Notes: generated by a model not told the origin, from the sequence alone. 40,498 bases of DNA from Desulfobacula sp. (GCA_021647625.1 JAKIUJ010000014.1:1-40498), one strand, 5' to 3'; positions 16,802-25,883 are shown, numbered from the stretch's first letter. Numbers and translations are program-made.

Positions 16802-17381
16802 CCGGTGGTGGGGTTTTTGCCCGCAAGGCAGTTTCAGCGGCTTTCAGGTCTTTCGCCCGGGCCAGCTCGGAAATAATTGGATTTTTGATGCTGTTTTCAG
16901 GATTATAATCAAGGTAAAATTCTTTTCTTTGGGCCATATCCAGATCGCCCGGAACATTATCTACAGACAATGTGTGATACTGTTTTTTTGTTGCCCTGTT
17001 TAATTCATTCCAGTCAATATGCTTATCAAAGTGATCAGCCAATGCTTGACGGTGTCCGTGCGCTCCCATTCTGCCATTATACTGGTCAGGTATGGCCGGA
17101 TTCAAAGATGCAGGGTCGTCAACTGCCTTCTGAAGAGCGCGTGCGTATTCTGATGGTTTTCCACCGGTATTATTCATTGGTACGATACCGCCAGGATCAA
17201 TAACCATTAAAACCCATTTATCAGCTTCGGGGGAGGTGCCTTTCTTTCTGATAAATGTATAATTGTCTCCTTTATTGTCCAGCCAGTGCTGCCGTAAGAC
17301 TATACCCATAAAATCAGCTATAAGGCGGTTTTTGATCAGGCGTGCCTGTTTTCTGACAGTTTCAGGGTTGCTGTTTTGCAA
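16788..17381 (-). CDS. Hypothetical protein downstream of the RND permease
   Basis: I do not recognise this 197-residue protein. It has no signal peptide or membrane segment, is rich in charged residues, and includes DKWVLMVIDPGGIVPMNNTG, a histidine-rich stretch (GAHGHRQALADHFDKH) and a proline-rich end (KTPPPVIPD). The start given is TTG 17 bases after the permease stop, with no obvious ribosome binding site; an internal ATG at residue 25 (17309) is an alternative. Its position at the end of the regulator-adaptor-permease unit suggests co-transcription. Its true 5' end and function are uncertain. Confidence 0.55.
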   Translation of the reverse strand: MQNSNPETVRKQARLIKNRLIADFMGIVLRQHWLDNKGDNYTFIRKKGTSPEADKWVLMVIDPGGIVPMNNTGGKPSEYARALQKAVDDPASLNPAIPDQYNGRMGAHGHRQALADHFDKHIDWNELNRATKKQYHTLSVDNVPGDLDMAQRKEFYLDYNPENSIKNPIISELARAKDLKAAETALRAKTPPPVIPD

Positions 17382-17398
17382 AATGTTATCAATAACAA

Positions 17399-20300
17399 TT
17401 ATTGTTCATATGACTTCCGGTATACAGCATAATAGGTGACCGGGATAATCAGCAATGTAAACAGGGTAGATGCAAAAAGTCCGAAAATCAAAGCCCAGGC
17501 GAGCCCGGAGAACACAGGATCAAAGGTGATGGGGAATGCACCGATAGCTGTGGTCATGGCGGTTAACAGGATGGGACGCATTCGGACCACCCCACTTTTT
17601 AAAATGGCATCCTTAAAGGTTTCACCCGATTTGACAGCATCCTGAATAAATTCAATCAGGACAAGGGCGTTTCGGATGACAATGCCGCCAAGGGCGATCA
17701 TACCAATCATGCTGGTAGCTGTAAAAAATATCGGATCATTAAATCCGCCGACACTCTGGGTAAACAGGTTTAAAATAAAAAATCCAGGCATGATCCCCAG
17801 TACGGTTAAGGGAATGGCCACCATGATCAGCAGGGGCAAAAAATATGACCCCGTATTAATGACCAGGATAAAATAGATGCCAAAAAGCGCGGCAGCAAAT
17901 GCAAGACCCATATCCCTGAACACCCTCAGGGTAATTTTCCATTCCCCTTCACCGGCCCATTTAACCTGGATACCCTCGTTTATCGGATTATTTTTTAGGG
18001 TTTTCATCATATCTAAGACCGCTTCTCCAGGGGCCTGGCCTGCCATTTCACCGATCACATAAACAACCGGTGTCAGGTTTTTATGATAGATGGGTTTATG
18101 GTTCTTGGTTTCATTTACCTTGACGAGTTCGGCTAAGGGGATCATTTTACCATTGGCCGAGCGGATGGGGATATGGGAGATGGAGATGATGTCGGAGCGT
18201 TTGTCCCTTGGTAAAATAACTTTTATCCATAAAGGGTTACGTTCGGTATTCAGATGGAGAGTTGCCGGTGTGATGCCACTTACCGCGCTTTTTAGTGCAT
18301 TCAAAATCGTAAGGGTATCAATACCGTGCAGAGCTGCTTTTTCCCGGTCAACAACAATATCCAGACGTTGGCTGTTTTCTTCGGTCATGATCCGGACATC
18401 TTTGACATTGACCTCTTTTTCCATAATGGCTTTTATGTGTTTGGCACCCTCAAGCAGTTCTTCATATGTTTTGTCGTGGTCGCCATAGATTTCAGCCACA
18501 AGCGTGGACAACACCGGCGGGCCGGGCGGGACTTCCACCAATTGAATCCGGGCTTTGCTGTCTTTGGCAATTTTTTCAAGATCGTTTCTCAGACGTAGTA
18601 AAATGGTATGGCTTTTTTGTTCTCGTTTGGATTTATGGGCCAGATTAACCCGGATATCGGCCAGATGACTTCCGTTTCGGATAAAATAGTGTCGCACCAT
18701 GCCGTTGAAATCCATGGGTGAGGCAATCCCGGTATAGGAAACATAGCTTACTACCTCATTGACAGTTTTTAAATAGGCCTCAAATTCACGAACCACACGA
18801 TCCGTGGATTCAAGTGAGGTGCCTTCGGGCAAATCAATAAGGATCTGAAATTCATTTTTATTGTCAAAGGGCAACAGTTTTAAAGGGACCTGGCGGAACA
18901 GGGCAAGGGCACAGGAACCGGCCAGCATTATCAGGATGAGGACCAGCAGGAGCCAGCGCATATATCCCTTGTTCAAGAACGGGGTGAGAATAAATTTATA
19001 AAATCTTGCCAGGTATTTTCTGGATTCTTTTTTTGATCTTGTTTTGCGGTTTTTGGATTTTAAGAGGTGATAGGATATCCAGGGAACAATGGTCAGGGCG
19101 CAGACCGTAGAAAAGGTAACCGTTAAAGGCACATTGATTGCCATGGGTGCCATATAGGGGCCCATCATGCCTGTGATGAAAAAAAGTGGTGTAAAGCAGA
19201 CAATGATGGCAATGGTGGACATGATCACCGGCGGTAACACTTCCTGGACAGCAAAAAGGGTGGCTTCAAACGGTTCATAGACATTTTCTTTGATATGGCG
19301 CTGGATATTGTCCACATTGGTGATGGGATCGTCCACCACCAGGCCCAGGGAAAGGATAAGGGCGAACAGGGTCACCCGGTTGATGGTATAACCAAATATA
19401 TAGTTCATGAACAAGGCCAGGGAAAATGAAATGGGAACCGCAAGTGCCACCACGGCTGCCTCACGCCAGCCAAGCGTAAACGCAAGCAAAATAACCACAC
19501 TGACAATGGCAAAGGCAAGGGAGCTGAGCAGTTCATTCACCTTTTCGCTGGCTGTTTGTCCATAGTTTCTTGTCACTTCTATATGAATATTGTCCGGAAT
19601 AATCGATTGTTTAAGTATGTCTACTTCTTTTAATATATCTTGTGCCACCTTAACCGCATTGGTGCCTTTTTTCTTTGAAAAGGCCAGTGTCACACACGGA
19701 TTGGACGATGGTGAAATAGATGATGCCGGATTAGACGATGCTTGGGTTTGCATTTTTGGATGATTTTTTTTATAGGTGTTGGAAAACCCGATCCGGCAAT
19801 AGGCCTTGGCCTCTTCAGGTCCATCGTAAATAATAGCCACATCTTCAAGATAGACAGGTTTTGCGTCCCTACCCGAAATCACAAGGCGTTTCACCTCATC
19901 AATGCTGCTTAAAAAAGAACTGCTGGTCAGGGTGATCCGGGTATTATTCTTATTGAAAAAACCGGCCAGAACAGAGACATCCGCTCCTTTTAAGGCCGTC
20001 TCAATATCGCGGATGGACACGGAAAACCCCTTCATTTGCAAGGGGTCCAATTCAACCCGGATTTCTCTTTTACGACCACCGAAAATGGTGGATCGTGAAA
20101 TATTTTCAAGCCGGGACAACCGGGTCATCAGTTCTTCACCCACCCGCTCCAGTTCATGATCGCTGTAAGTGTCCGAATAAAGGGTCAGGGTTAAAATGGG
20201 AACATCATCAATTTCCACAGGCTTTACCAGCCATTTGGTGACAATGGGAGGCACCCGGTCCAGGCTCATTTGGATTTTATTATGCAGTTTTACAATGGAG

Positions 20301-20653
20301 TCTTCCCGGTCTTCACCCACAAAAAAACGAACAGTGACAATGGCTTTTTCCCTGGTGGACATGGAGTAGACATACTCCACCCCGTCAATTTCCCAAAGAA
20401 TCTTTTCAAGGGGGGCTGCAACCAGTTTTTCAATCTCTTCGGGACTTGCTCCCGGTGCCTCAACATAGATATCTGCCATTGGAACAACAATTTGAGGCTC
20501 TTCTTCCTTTGGTGTGACATAAATACTGAAGGCCCCCAGGCACAAAGCAATAATTATCAGCATAATCGATAACTGGGAGGTTAAAAAGAGTCGGACAATC
20601 CGGGTCAGGATAGATTCGTTTTCCATTTTATTCATTGTATCCAATGGTTTCAT
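17399..20653 (-). CDS. RND-family efflux permease (AcrB/HAE-like)
   Basis: An inner-membrane proton-driven efflux permease of about 1084 residues with the RND layout: TM1 near residues 28-48, a large periplasmic loop, TM2-6, a second periplasmic loop and TM7-12. The TM4 proton-relay motif is present as LGLVVDDPITNVDNIQRHI with D441 and D442. The second half contains FTATSMIGMIALGGIVIRNALVLIEF, the matching conserved segment. The given start overlaps the adaptor gene by 26 bases; ATGs at residues 7 and 10 (8-base overlap, or 1 base after the adaptor stop) are equally plausible. It works with the adjacent adaptor; no outer-membrane TolC-like channel is encoded here, so it may use one from elsewhere. 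Confidence 0.92.
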   Translation of the reverse strand: MKPLDTMNKMENESILTRIVRLFLTSQLSIMLIIIALCLGAFSIYVTPKEEEPQIVVPMADIYVEAPGASPEEIEKLVAAPLEKILWEIDGVEYVYSMSTREKAIVTVRFFVGEDREDSIVKLHNKIQMSLDRVPPIVTKWLVKPVEIDDVPILTLTLYSDTYSDHELERVGEELMTRLSRLENISRSTIFGGRKREIRVELDPLQMKGFSVSIRDIETALKGADVSVLAGFFNKNNTRITLTSSSFLSSIDEVKRLVISGRDAKPVYLEDVAIIYDGPEEAKAYCRIGFSNTYKKNHPKMQTQASSNPASSISPSSNPCVTLAFSKKKGTNAVKVAQDILKEVDILKQSIIPDNIHIEVTRNYGQTASEKVNELLSSLAFAIVSVVILLAFTLGWREAAVVALAVPISFSLALFMNYIFGYTINRVTLFALILSLGLVVDDPITNVDNIQRHIKENVYEPFEATLFAVQEVLPPVIMSTIAIIVCFTPLFFITGMMGPYMAPMAINVPLTVTFSTVCALTIVPWISYHLLKSKNRKTRSKKESRKYLARFYKFILTPFLNKGYMRWLLLVLILIMLAGSCALALFRQVPLKLLPFDNKNEFQILIDLPEGTSLESTDRVVREFEAYLKTVNEVVSYVSYTGIASPMDFNGMVRHYFIRNGSHLADIRVNLAHKSKREQKSHTILLRLRNDLEKIAKDSKARIQLVEVPPGPPVLSTLVAEIYGDHDKTYEELLEGAKHIKAIMEKEVNVKDVRIMTEENSQRLDIVVDREKAALHGIDTLTILNALKSAVSGITPATLHLNTERNPLWIKVILPRDKRSDIISISHIPIRSANGKMIPLAELVKVNETKNHKPIYHKNLTPVVYVIGEMAGQAPGEAVLDMMKTLKNNPINEGIQVKWAGEGEWKITLRVFRDMGLAFAAALFGIYFILVINTGSYFLPLLIMVAIPLTVLGIMPGFFILNLFTQSVGGFNDPIFFTATSMIGMIALGGIVIRNALVLIEFIQDAVKSGETFKDAILKSGVVRMRPILLTAMTTAIGAFPITFDPVFSGLAWALIFGLFASTLFTLLIIPVTYYAVYRKSYEQ

Positions 20654-21743
20654 TTCCAGTTAGTCCTGCCAGCACTTCTATTTTATTATCAAATTGCTTG
20701 CCTGTTTTTATATAAACAGACTGCCATGTCCCCTTTTGCTTCACAAGGATCAGTTCGAGCTGCCCCACCCTTCGGACGGCTTTTGTCGGAATGAGAAGGG
20801 TTTGTTCTTTCTCAACCGGGATTAAAAGACGGCCGAACATACCCGGATAAACCCCTGGTGTGCGGGGAAGAGATGCCTTTACAAGAAAGGTTCGTGTGGT
20901 GGGATCTGCATAGGGGACAATTTCTTGTATTGTCGTGGAAATCATTTTTCTCAGGATTTCAATCTTTACCTGATATGTCTGGCCCAAGCGAATTTTATTG
21001 ATCAAGCCTTCTCGGACATTGGCTTCTAGTCGCAATGCACCACTGGTCTGGATAACCATCAAGGGTTTGCCTGGTACGGCAAGGTCTCCCGGATCAATCA
21101 TTCTTTTGGCAACAATACCATCGGCAGGTGATGTGATCTTAGAATATCCAAAGGCGATGTCGGCTTCCTGGACGATTTGTTGTGCCTGACGGATGGAGGC
21201 TTTGGCAGACAGCTCAGCTTCCTGGGATTTTTCAAATCTGGCTTTTGCCTGTAAAAATATAGATTTATCAATTTCAAGTTTCTGGGAGGGAACAATATCA
21301 GCGGCAAACAACTTCTTGGTCCTTTTATAGGCAGCCCGGGCCTGGTCTCGTCCGGCCTTTGCTTCATCCATACTCTTATTGGTCTGTTTCAGGTTGTTTC
21401 TTGCGACAGAAAGACCCTCTTTTGCCTGTTTTAGCCGGGTGTTAAGACGCCGTGCATCCAGTTGAATCAACACCTGTCCTTTTTTCACTGCTTTGCCCGG
21501 AACAAAAGAGACGGATACAACTTTTGCACTGACCTGGGATTCAATCACCGATTCCGTTAATGGGCGGATGGTACCCACCGCTTCATACATCTGGCTGATA
21601 TTTTTTTGCTCTACCTCGACAATATGCTGTGGTGTTTTTACCAACTCATCGTCGGCGCTTGTGAAGCCGGGAGAGATGTTGTCATTCCGGCAGGAAAAAA
21701 CAAGGGTGGGAAGAAACAATATAAAAAGAATAATTTTTTTCAT
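20628..21743 (-). CDS. RND efflux periplasmic adaptor (membrane fusion protein), probable lipoprotein
   Basis: A 371-residue membrane fusion protein. A leader ending PTLVFSC gives a lipobox-like site at C18, so it is probably lipid-anchored. The biotinyl-lipoyl-like half motif VIESQVSAKVVSVSFVPGKA (residues ~65-84) is followed by VLIQLDARRLNTRLKQA, then a helical hairpin rich in A, K and Q (~105-195), a second lipoyl half (ITSPADGIVAKRMIDPGD) and beta-barrel segments including YADPTTRTFLVKASLP. It links the permease to an outer-membrane channel. The gene overlaps the permease gene and follows the sigma-54 activator by 35 bp. Confidence 0.92.
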   Translation of the reverse strand: MKKIILFILFLPTLVFSCRNDNISPGFTSADDELVKTPQHIVEVEQKNISQMYEAVGTIRPLTESVIESQVSAKVVSVSFVPGKAVKKGQVLIQLDARRLNTRLKQAKEGLSVARNNLKQTNKSMDEAKAGRDQARAAYKRTKKLFAADIVPSQKLEIDKSIFLQAKARFEKSQEAELSAKASIRQAQQIVQEADIAFGYSKITSPADGIVAKRMIDPGDLAVPGKPLMVIQTSGALRLEANVREGLINKIRLGQTYQVKIEILRKMISTTIQEIVPYADPTTRTFLVKASLPRTPGVYPGMFGRLLIPVEKEQTLLIPTKAVRRVGQLELILVKQKGTWQSVYIKTGKQFDNKIEVLAGLTGNETIGYNE

Positions 21744-21778
21744 GATAAGACTCTTTTAAAGTGTTTTAGGGGAGGTGT

Positions 21779-23299
21779 TTATCTATAATCTTTATATTTA
21801 ATTTGGTATCTATCTGCCTTATAAGAAAATTTTCTAACAGTGATCCCGATCAATTTAGCGGCTTTTTTAATGTTGCCTTTAGTGTTTTTAAGCGAATCCA
21901 TTAGGATCTCTTTTTCAAGATTACCCACAGCACCTTCAAGGGAGAGCGGCATGGTTTTTGTCTTGGTGCCGGTCTGAAGAGTGGCTGGTAAATGGTAACT
22001 GTGGATGGCACCTTCGTTGCAGAGCAGACTGGCTCTTTCCATGCAGTTTTCAAGCTCCCTGACATTGCCGGGCCAGTGGTATTCCATCATCATATCTATG
22101 GCAGGAGTTGTGATTCGTTTTATGTCCTTTTTATGCTCTTTTCTGTATTTTTCAAGAAAATGATCCGCCAGCAGGATAATATCGGTTTTGCGCATGCGTA
22201 AACTGGGAATATAGATGGGGAAAACATTCAGCCTGAAATACAGATCATCCCGGAATTTTCCCTGCTGTACCATTTCTTCAAGGTTTGAATTTGTTGCAGC
22301 AACAATTCTGACATCGCTTTTTATGGGTCTGTATCCCCCCACCCGCTCAAATTCTTTTTCCTGTAGAACACGGAGCAGTTTGACCTGGGCTGAAAGATCC
22401 ATATTGCCGATTTCATCAAGGAAGATGGTGCCGTGATCTGCCATTTCAAATTTACCTTTTTTCAGGCGGGAGGCCCCTGTAAAAGCACCTTTCTCATGGC
22501 CGAACAATTCACTTTCAATCAGGTTTTCAGGAATGGCTGCACAATTGATTTTAATAAAGGGTTTATGGTTTCTATCGCTGTTGTAGTGGATGGCATTGGC
22601 CACAAGCTCCTTGCCTGTTCCACTCTCTCCCCGGATTAAGACGGTTGCGGAAGATTCCGACACCTGGGCAATCATCTGGAGAACTTCTCTCATTTTATTG
22701 GAGTTGCCAATGATATTGGTAAAACTGTACTTGTTTTCCAGTTCTGACCTCAGGCGGATGTTTTCGGTTTTCAGTTGCTCTTTTTCCACCCGGATTGTCT
22801 CTATATTGATGACATGGTGGGCCACCATGGTGGCTACGACGGAGAGAAGTTTTTCTCCCTGTTCAAGACTTTTTTTGCCTTCAAAAGGACGATCCGCACT
22901 AATGGCACCGACAACTCTGTTGCCTTTTTTTATGGGAACACAGATATAGGAATAATCGTGTCCGTCGGTAATTTCCCTGGAATGAGTTTTGTCCAGAAAA
23001 AGCGGTTCTTCACTGATCCGGGGTACAACAGCCGACTCGCCGCTTTGGACGACCCGGCCGATAATGCCTTCACCAGGCAGATATTTGATTTGTCGAATGG
23101 TTTCTTCGGAAATACCATGGGCGATTTCAATTCGTATTTCACCGCTTTCAGAGTTGGTTAAAAAAATGATACCTCTGACTAGATTTAAAGATTCAGACAG
23201 AACACTCAACACTTTAAACAGAGATTTTTTCATGTCCATATGCTGATTTAATGTTTCGCTGATTTCATACAACAAAGAGATTTTTTCGAACGACTTCAT
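21779..23299 (-). CDS. Sigma-54-dependent transcriptional activator with GAF domain (NifA-like architecture)
   Basis: A 506-residue activator with three parts. A GAF sensor domain covers residues ~15-165 (LPGEGIIGRVVQSGES, VVGAISADRPF). The AAA+ domain, ~195-425, carries Walker A GESGTGKE (~224), the sigma-54 contact loop GAFTGA, Walker B GTIFLDEIG and the NVREL motif. A Fis-type helix-turn-helix lies at ~475-500 (GNIKKAAKLIGITVRKFSYK). It lies 35 bp before the RND adaptor on the same strand and so may control that efflux unit, although I found no canonical -24/-12 promoter in that 35-bp gap. The GAF ligand is unknown. It is divergent from the GAF-PAS-HisKA gene. Confidence 0.92.
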   Translation of the reverse strand: MKSFEKISLLYEISETLNQHMDMKKSLFKVLSVLSESLNLVRGIIFLTNSESGEIRIEIAHGISEETIRQIKYLPGEGIIGRVVQSGESAVVPRISEEPLFLDKTHSREITDGHDYSYICVPIKKGNRVVGAISADRPFEGKKSLEQGEKLLSVVATMVAHHVINIETIRVEKEQLKTENIRLRSELENKYSFTNIIGNSNKMREVLQMIAQVSESSATVLIRGESGTGKELVANAIHYNSDRNHKPFIKINCAAIPENLIESELFGHEKGAFTGASRLKKGKFEMADHGTIFLDEIGNMDLSAQVKLLRVLQEKEFERVGGYRPIKSDVRIVAATNSNLEEMVQQGKFRDDLYFRLNVFPIYIPSLRMRKTDIILLADHFLEKYRKEHKKDIKRITTPAIDMMMEYHWPGNVRELENCMERASLLCNEGAIHSYHLPATLQTGTKTKTMPLSLEGAVGNLEKEILMDSLKNTKGNIKKAAKLIGITVRKFSYKADRYQIKYKDYR

Positions 23300-23422
23300 T
23301 AAAAATTATCCACAAAAAAATTATAAAGTTTATACTGTCTTCCCGCCGGTATTCCCATTAAATAGATTATGGGTTGATATTATTGCATAAAACAGGAAAT
23401 ATAAACAAGATTTAATATAAAC

Positions 23423-23458
23423 CTTTATCAATACAGGCACGATTATGCCTTGATAAAG
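23423..23458. promoter_or_regulatory. Two-part dyad in the divergent promoter region
   Basis: CTTTATCA (23423-23430) pairs with TGATAAAG (23451-23458), and inside it AGGCA (23435-23439) pairs with TGCCT (23446-23450) around CGATTA. The only asymmetry is an ATAC bulge on the left. It lies 45 bp before the histidine-kinase-like gene and 124 bp before the sigma-54 activator gene. It may be an operator or an RNA hairpin in the leader; no T-run follows it. Confidence 0.45.
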
Positions 23459-23502
23459 TTAAGGTTTAGTGGAATAATACATTCCTTTTTTAGAACTATT
23501 TA

Positions 23503-24738
23503 ATGACAAATAAAAATTTACAGGTTTGTATGGGCAACGATCAATTGAAAAAAATTGAGAAAAAGAGAGATCCTGGAAAGACCATAGAGGTGTTGTTTAA
23601 GATTTCCGATGCCGTCAGTAAAACCCGGAATTTAAATGAATTGTATAAGGTAATCCACGAGAGCCTGGATGAAATTTTAAATGTAGATAATTTTTATATT
23701 GCCCTGCATCATAAAGAAAACGATTCCATCACCTTTCCCTACCATGTGGATGCAGTGGATGAAAATGCTGAGGAAATTTTTAATTTCAGCAGGCAGCCAT
23801 CTATCACTGGAAAAGTGATTTATAACAGAAAACCCATGATTTTCTACGAGCAGGATATTAAAGACCTGGCCAGTGAATTCGGCGAAAAGGTCATTGGCAC
23901 GGTGAGTAAAATATGGTTGGGAGCCCCCTTAATTGTCAATAATAAGACAAAGGGAGCCATTGTCATTCAAAGCTATACATCGGCAACAGCATATCAAAAA
24001 GAAGATCTTGATCTGTTAAATTCAGTTTCCCAGCACATTGCCCTTGCCATTGAGAGAAAAGAATCCAGAGAAGCCATGCATGAGCAGGATAAAATTTTAA
24101 GAAAAATATTAGAGTCATCACCCGTCGGCATAGCGCTTGTCCGGAATCGGATCTTCAAATGGGTGAACAATGAAATGGTCCGCATGTTTGGGTATGAATC
24201 AAAAAAAGATTTCGAAAACCAGAGCACTCGAATGGTTTATGCGGATGATGTTGATTTTGATATGACTGGTGACACCATTTATACAAGCTTGATCACTACA
24301 GCCACGGCAGATTATGAAATTGAGCTGGTAAAAAAAGATATGAGTCTTTTTCCGGGGCATATCCGCTTGAGTTGTGATGATATCAACCATCCCCTGGAAT
24401 GGACCATTGCCACGTTTACAGATATTTCCCAGCGAAAAATCGGGGAGAAAGAAAAATTTGAAAAAGAGCGTCTTCAAGGGGTTCTGGAAATGGCAGGAGC
24501 GATTTGCCATGAAATAAACCAGCCGCTCCAGGCTATCTTGGGCTATTCTGAACTTTTATTGATGGATGAAAAGCTGGGGGCAGGCGAAGACAATATTCAT
24601 TCCATAAAATCCCAGGCATCAAGGCTTGGGCGTATCACACGCAAGCTTTCCAACATTACCCATTATCGCACAGTAAATTATCCTGGAAATACGAAGATTG
24701 TTGATATCTGGGGTGCCGGTAGCGATATTGAACATTAA
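23503..24738 (+). CDS. GAF-PAS-HisKA signalling protein lacking a histidine-kinase ATPase domain
   Basis: A 411-residue cytoplasmic sensor. Residues ~30-185 form a GAF domain (TLNELYKVIHESLDEIL-like start, FGEKVIGTVSKIWLGAPLIV). Residues ~200-315 form a PAS domain (ESSPVGIALVRNRIFKWVNN, then ATFTDISQRKI). Residues ~325-390 are the HisKA dimerisation helices with the H-box AGAICHEINQPLQAILGYSE, phosphoacceptor H336. The protein ends 75 residues after H336 and no HATPase_c N, G1 or G2 boxes follow in any frame before the next gene. It is either a kinase that lost its catalytic domain or a phosphoacceptor served by another kinase. It is divergent from the sigma-54 activator. Confidence 0.85.
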   Translation: MTNKNLQVCMGNDQLKKIEKKRDPGKTIEVLFKISDAVSKTRNLNELYKVIHESLDEILNVDNFYIALHHKENDSITFPYHVDAVDENAEEIFNFSRQPSITGKVIYNRKPMIFYEQDIKDLASEFGEKVIGTVSKIWLGAPLIVNNKTKGAIVIQSYTSATAYQKEDLDLLNSVSQHIALAIERKESREAMHEQDKILRKILESSPVGIALVRNRIFKWVNNEMVRMFGYESKKDFENQSTRMVYADDVDFDMTGDTIYTSLITTATADYEIELVKKDMSLFPGHIRLSCDDINHPLEWTIATFTDISQRKIGEKEKFEKERLQGVLEMAGAICHEINQPLQAILGYSELLLMDEKLGAGEDNIHSIKSQASRLGRITRKLSNITHYRTVNYPGNTKIVDIWGAGSDIEH

Positions 24739-24763
24739 TTTTTTTTAAACACAGTGTTTTCGA

Positions 24764-25042
24764 TCAGGCTTGAAATGTTGTTTCCTGTTTTTGGGCAAGA
24801 CAGTCCAGGTGGTTTTCAACAAAGGCTCTCAAGTTTCTGTCTGGATCTAGTTTATCAGAATGGTAGTTTAACACCCACCACAGATTGTTCAACTTATCTA
24901 CATCATCCTGCCACCATGAAACCGATTCTTTGATGGAATCAGGCGTATCAAATTCCGAGTTGATTTTTAAATAAAAATCACGACACATCGTCCGGGTGAC
25001 CGGTTTAAGGTTTAGTACCTTGACGGTTTTTCGGTTTATCAT
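24764..25042 (-). CDS. Small hypothetical protein, tryptophan-rich
   Basis: A 92-residue protein I do not recognise. It has no signal peptide or membrane segment. The middle is rich in aromatic residues (SVSWWQDDVDKLNNLWWVLN) with alternating charges, which suggests a small helical protein. A GGGGGC stretch lies shortly before the ATG on the coding strand and may act as a weak ribosome binding site. It converges with the preceding signalling gene, 25 bp away, and is divergent from the cobamide operon. Confidence 0.55.
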   Translation of the reverse strand: MINRKTVKVLNLKPVTRTMCRDFYLKINSEFDTPDSIKESVSWWQDDVDKLNNLWWVLNYHSDKLDPDRNLRAFVENHLDCLAQKQETTFQA

Positions 25043-25231
25043 TGCGCCCCCTTAATTTGGGTTTAAGCTAAACGGTATTTATTTAATAAAACACCTACAG
25101 CAATGTCACTATAATGTAAAGCCAAATTATAAATGCCACTTATTTTTACTATATAAATTCAATCTGTTAAAGAAAGAATCCGCAATTTTAAATAACACTG
25201 GAATAGTTACGGATTAAAAGGAGCATCAAAG

Positions 25232-25327
25232 ATGATTTTTTTAAGTTGCCAAGCCTTTGGGGGATGGGTTAAGTTGGGGCGATATTTAACTGAATTGTTC
25301 TTTAATAGGGGTGGTTTGAAATTGTGA
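25232..25327 (+). CDS. Possible 31-codon leader ORF translationally coupled to cobU
   Basis: An ATG at 25232 preceded by AAAAGGAG at ideal spacing opens a 31-residue frame (MIFLSCQAFGG, then WVKLGRYLTELFF, ending GLKL). Its TGA at 25325-25327 overlaps the GTG start of cobU in a GTGA arrangement, the classic sign of translational coupling. The cobU GTG has only a weaker G-rich stretch of its own. It may be a leader peptide or just a translated leader; no homology is recognised. Confidence 0.4.
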   Translation: MIFLSCQAFGGWVKLGRYLTELFFNRGGLKL

Positions 25328-25863
25328 AACATGAAGTGACATTTGTAATCGGTGGGTGCAGGAGTGGTAAAAGCTCCTATGCACTGAATCAGGCCGACAA
25401 AATAGCAGGGAAAAATAAATATTTTATCGCCACATCTGTGCCCACGGATATGGAAATGGAAGAACGGGTACACACCCATCAAAAAGAACGGGGTGAGGAC
25501 TGGAACACGATAGAGGAGCCTGTCCTGATTCAAAAGACAATAAGCCGGCTTTCCCAACATGCCGATGTGATTCTAGTGGACTGCCTGACCTTGTGGCTGT
25601 CAAATTTAATGCTGGCATCAACATCGAAAAAAGACCTTGAGATTGCGGTTTCCCACTTGGAGGATGCTCTTAAAAAAAGTGTGTGCCCCATTTTTCTGGT
25701 TTCAAATGAGGTGGGGTTTGGCATTGTACCTGAAAACAAACTGGCCCGGAAGTTCCGGGATTTTGCCGGGTTGGTTAATCAAAGGGTGGCAGCGACAGCA
25801 GACCGTGTTGTTATAACGGTGGCAGGGATTGATGTCCAGATAAAGCCAAGGGGTATCGTTTAA
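25324..25863 (+). CDS. cobU: Adenosylcobinamide kinase / adenosylcobinamide-phosphate guanylyltransferase
   Basis: Phosphorylates adenosylcobinamide and then transfers GMP to it, giving AdoCbi-GDP, the activated corrinoid for nucleotide-loop assembly. The P-loop GGCRSGKS lies at residues 10-17, followed by YFIATSVPTDMEMEERVHTHQKERG, which includes the region holding the guanylylated histidine, and VDCLTLWLSNLM, the Walker-B-like segment. The ending VVITVAGIDVQIKP is typical. The length of 179 is normal. It starts with GTG and leads the cobamide operon; the radical SAM gene starts 20 bp downstream. No cobalamin riboswitch was recognised upstream. Confidence 0.93.
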   Translation: MKHEVTFVIGGCRSGKSSYALNQADKIAGKNKYFIATSVPTDMEMEERVHTHQKERGEDWNTIEEPVLIQKTISRLSQHADVILVDCLTLWLSNLMLASTSKKDLEIAVSHLEDALKKSVCPIFLVSNEVGFGIVPENKLARKFRDFAGLVNQRVAATADRVVITVAGIDVQIKPRGIV

Positions 25864-25883
25864 AAAAGTTTAAGGATTAAATC

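Noticed and set aside
17436-20572. Several plus-strand open frames of 60-130 codons opposite the RND permease
   Set aside because: They are antisense shadows of a well-supported 1084-residue gene and have no family features.
23435-23450. GGCAC...GC match resembling a sigma-54 promoter before the GAF-PAS-HisKA gene
   Set aside because: The GG to GC spacing is 9 bases rather than the required 10, and the match is explained by the inverted repeat there.
25043-25323. Cobalamin riboswitch before cobU
   Set aside because: I looked for a B12-box-like sequence and the usual leader pairing and saw neither; a covariance-model search would be decisive.
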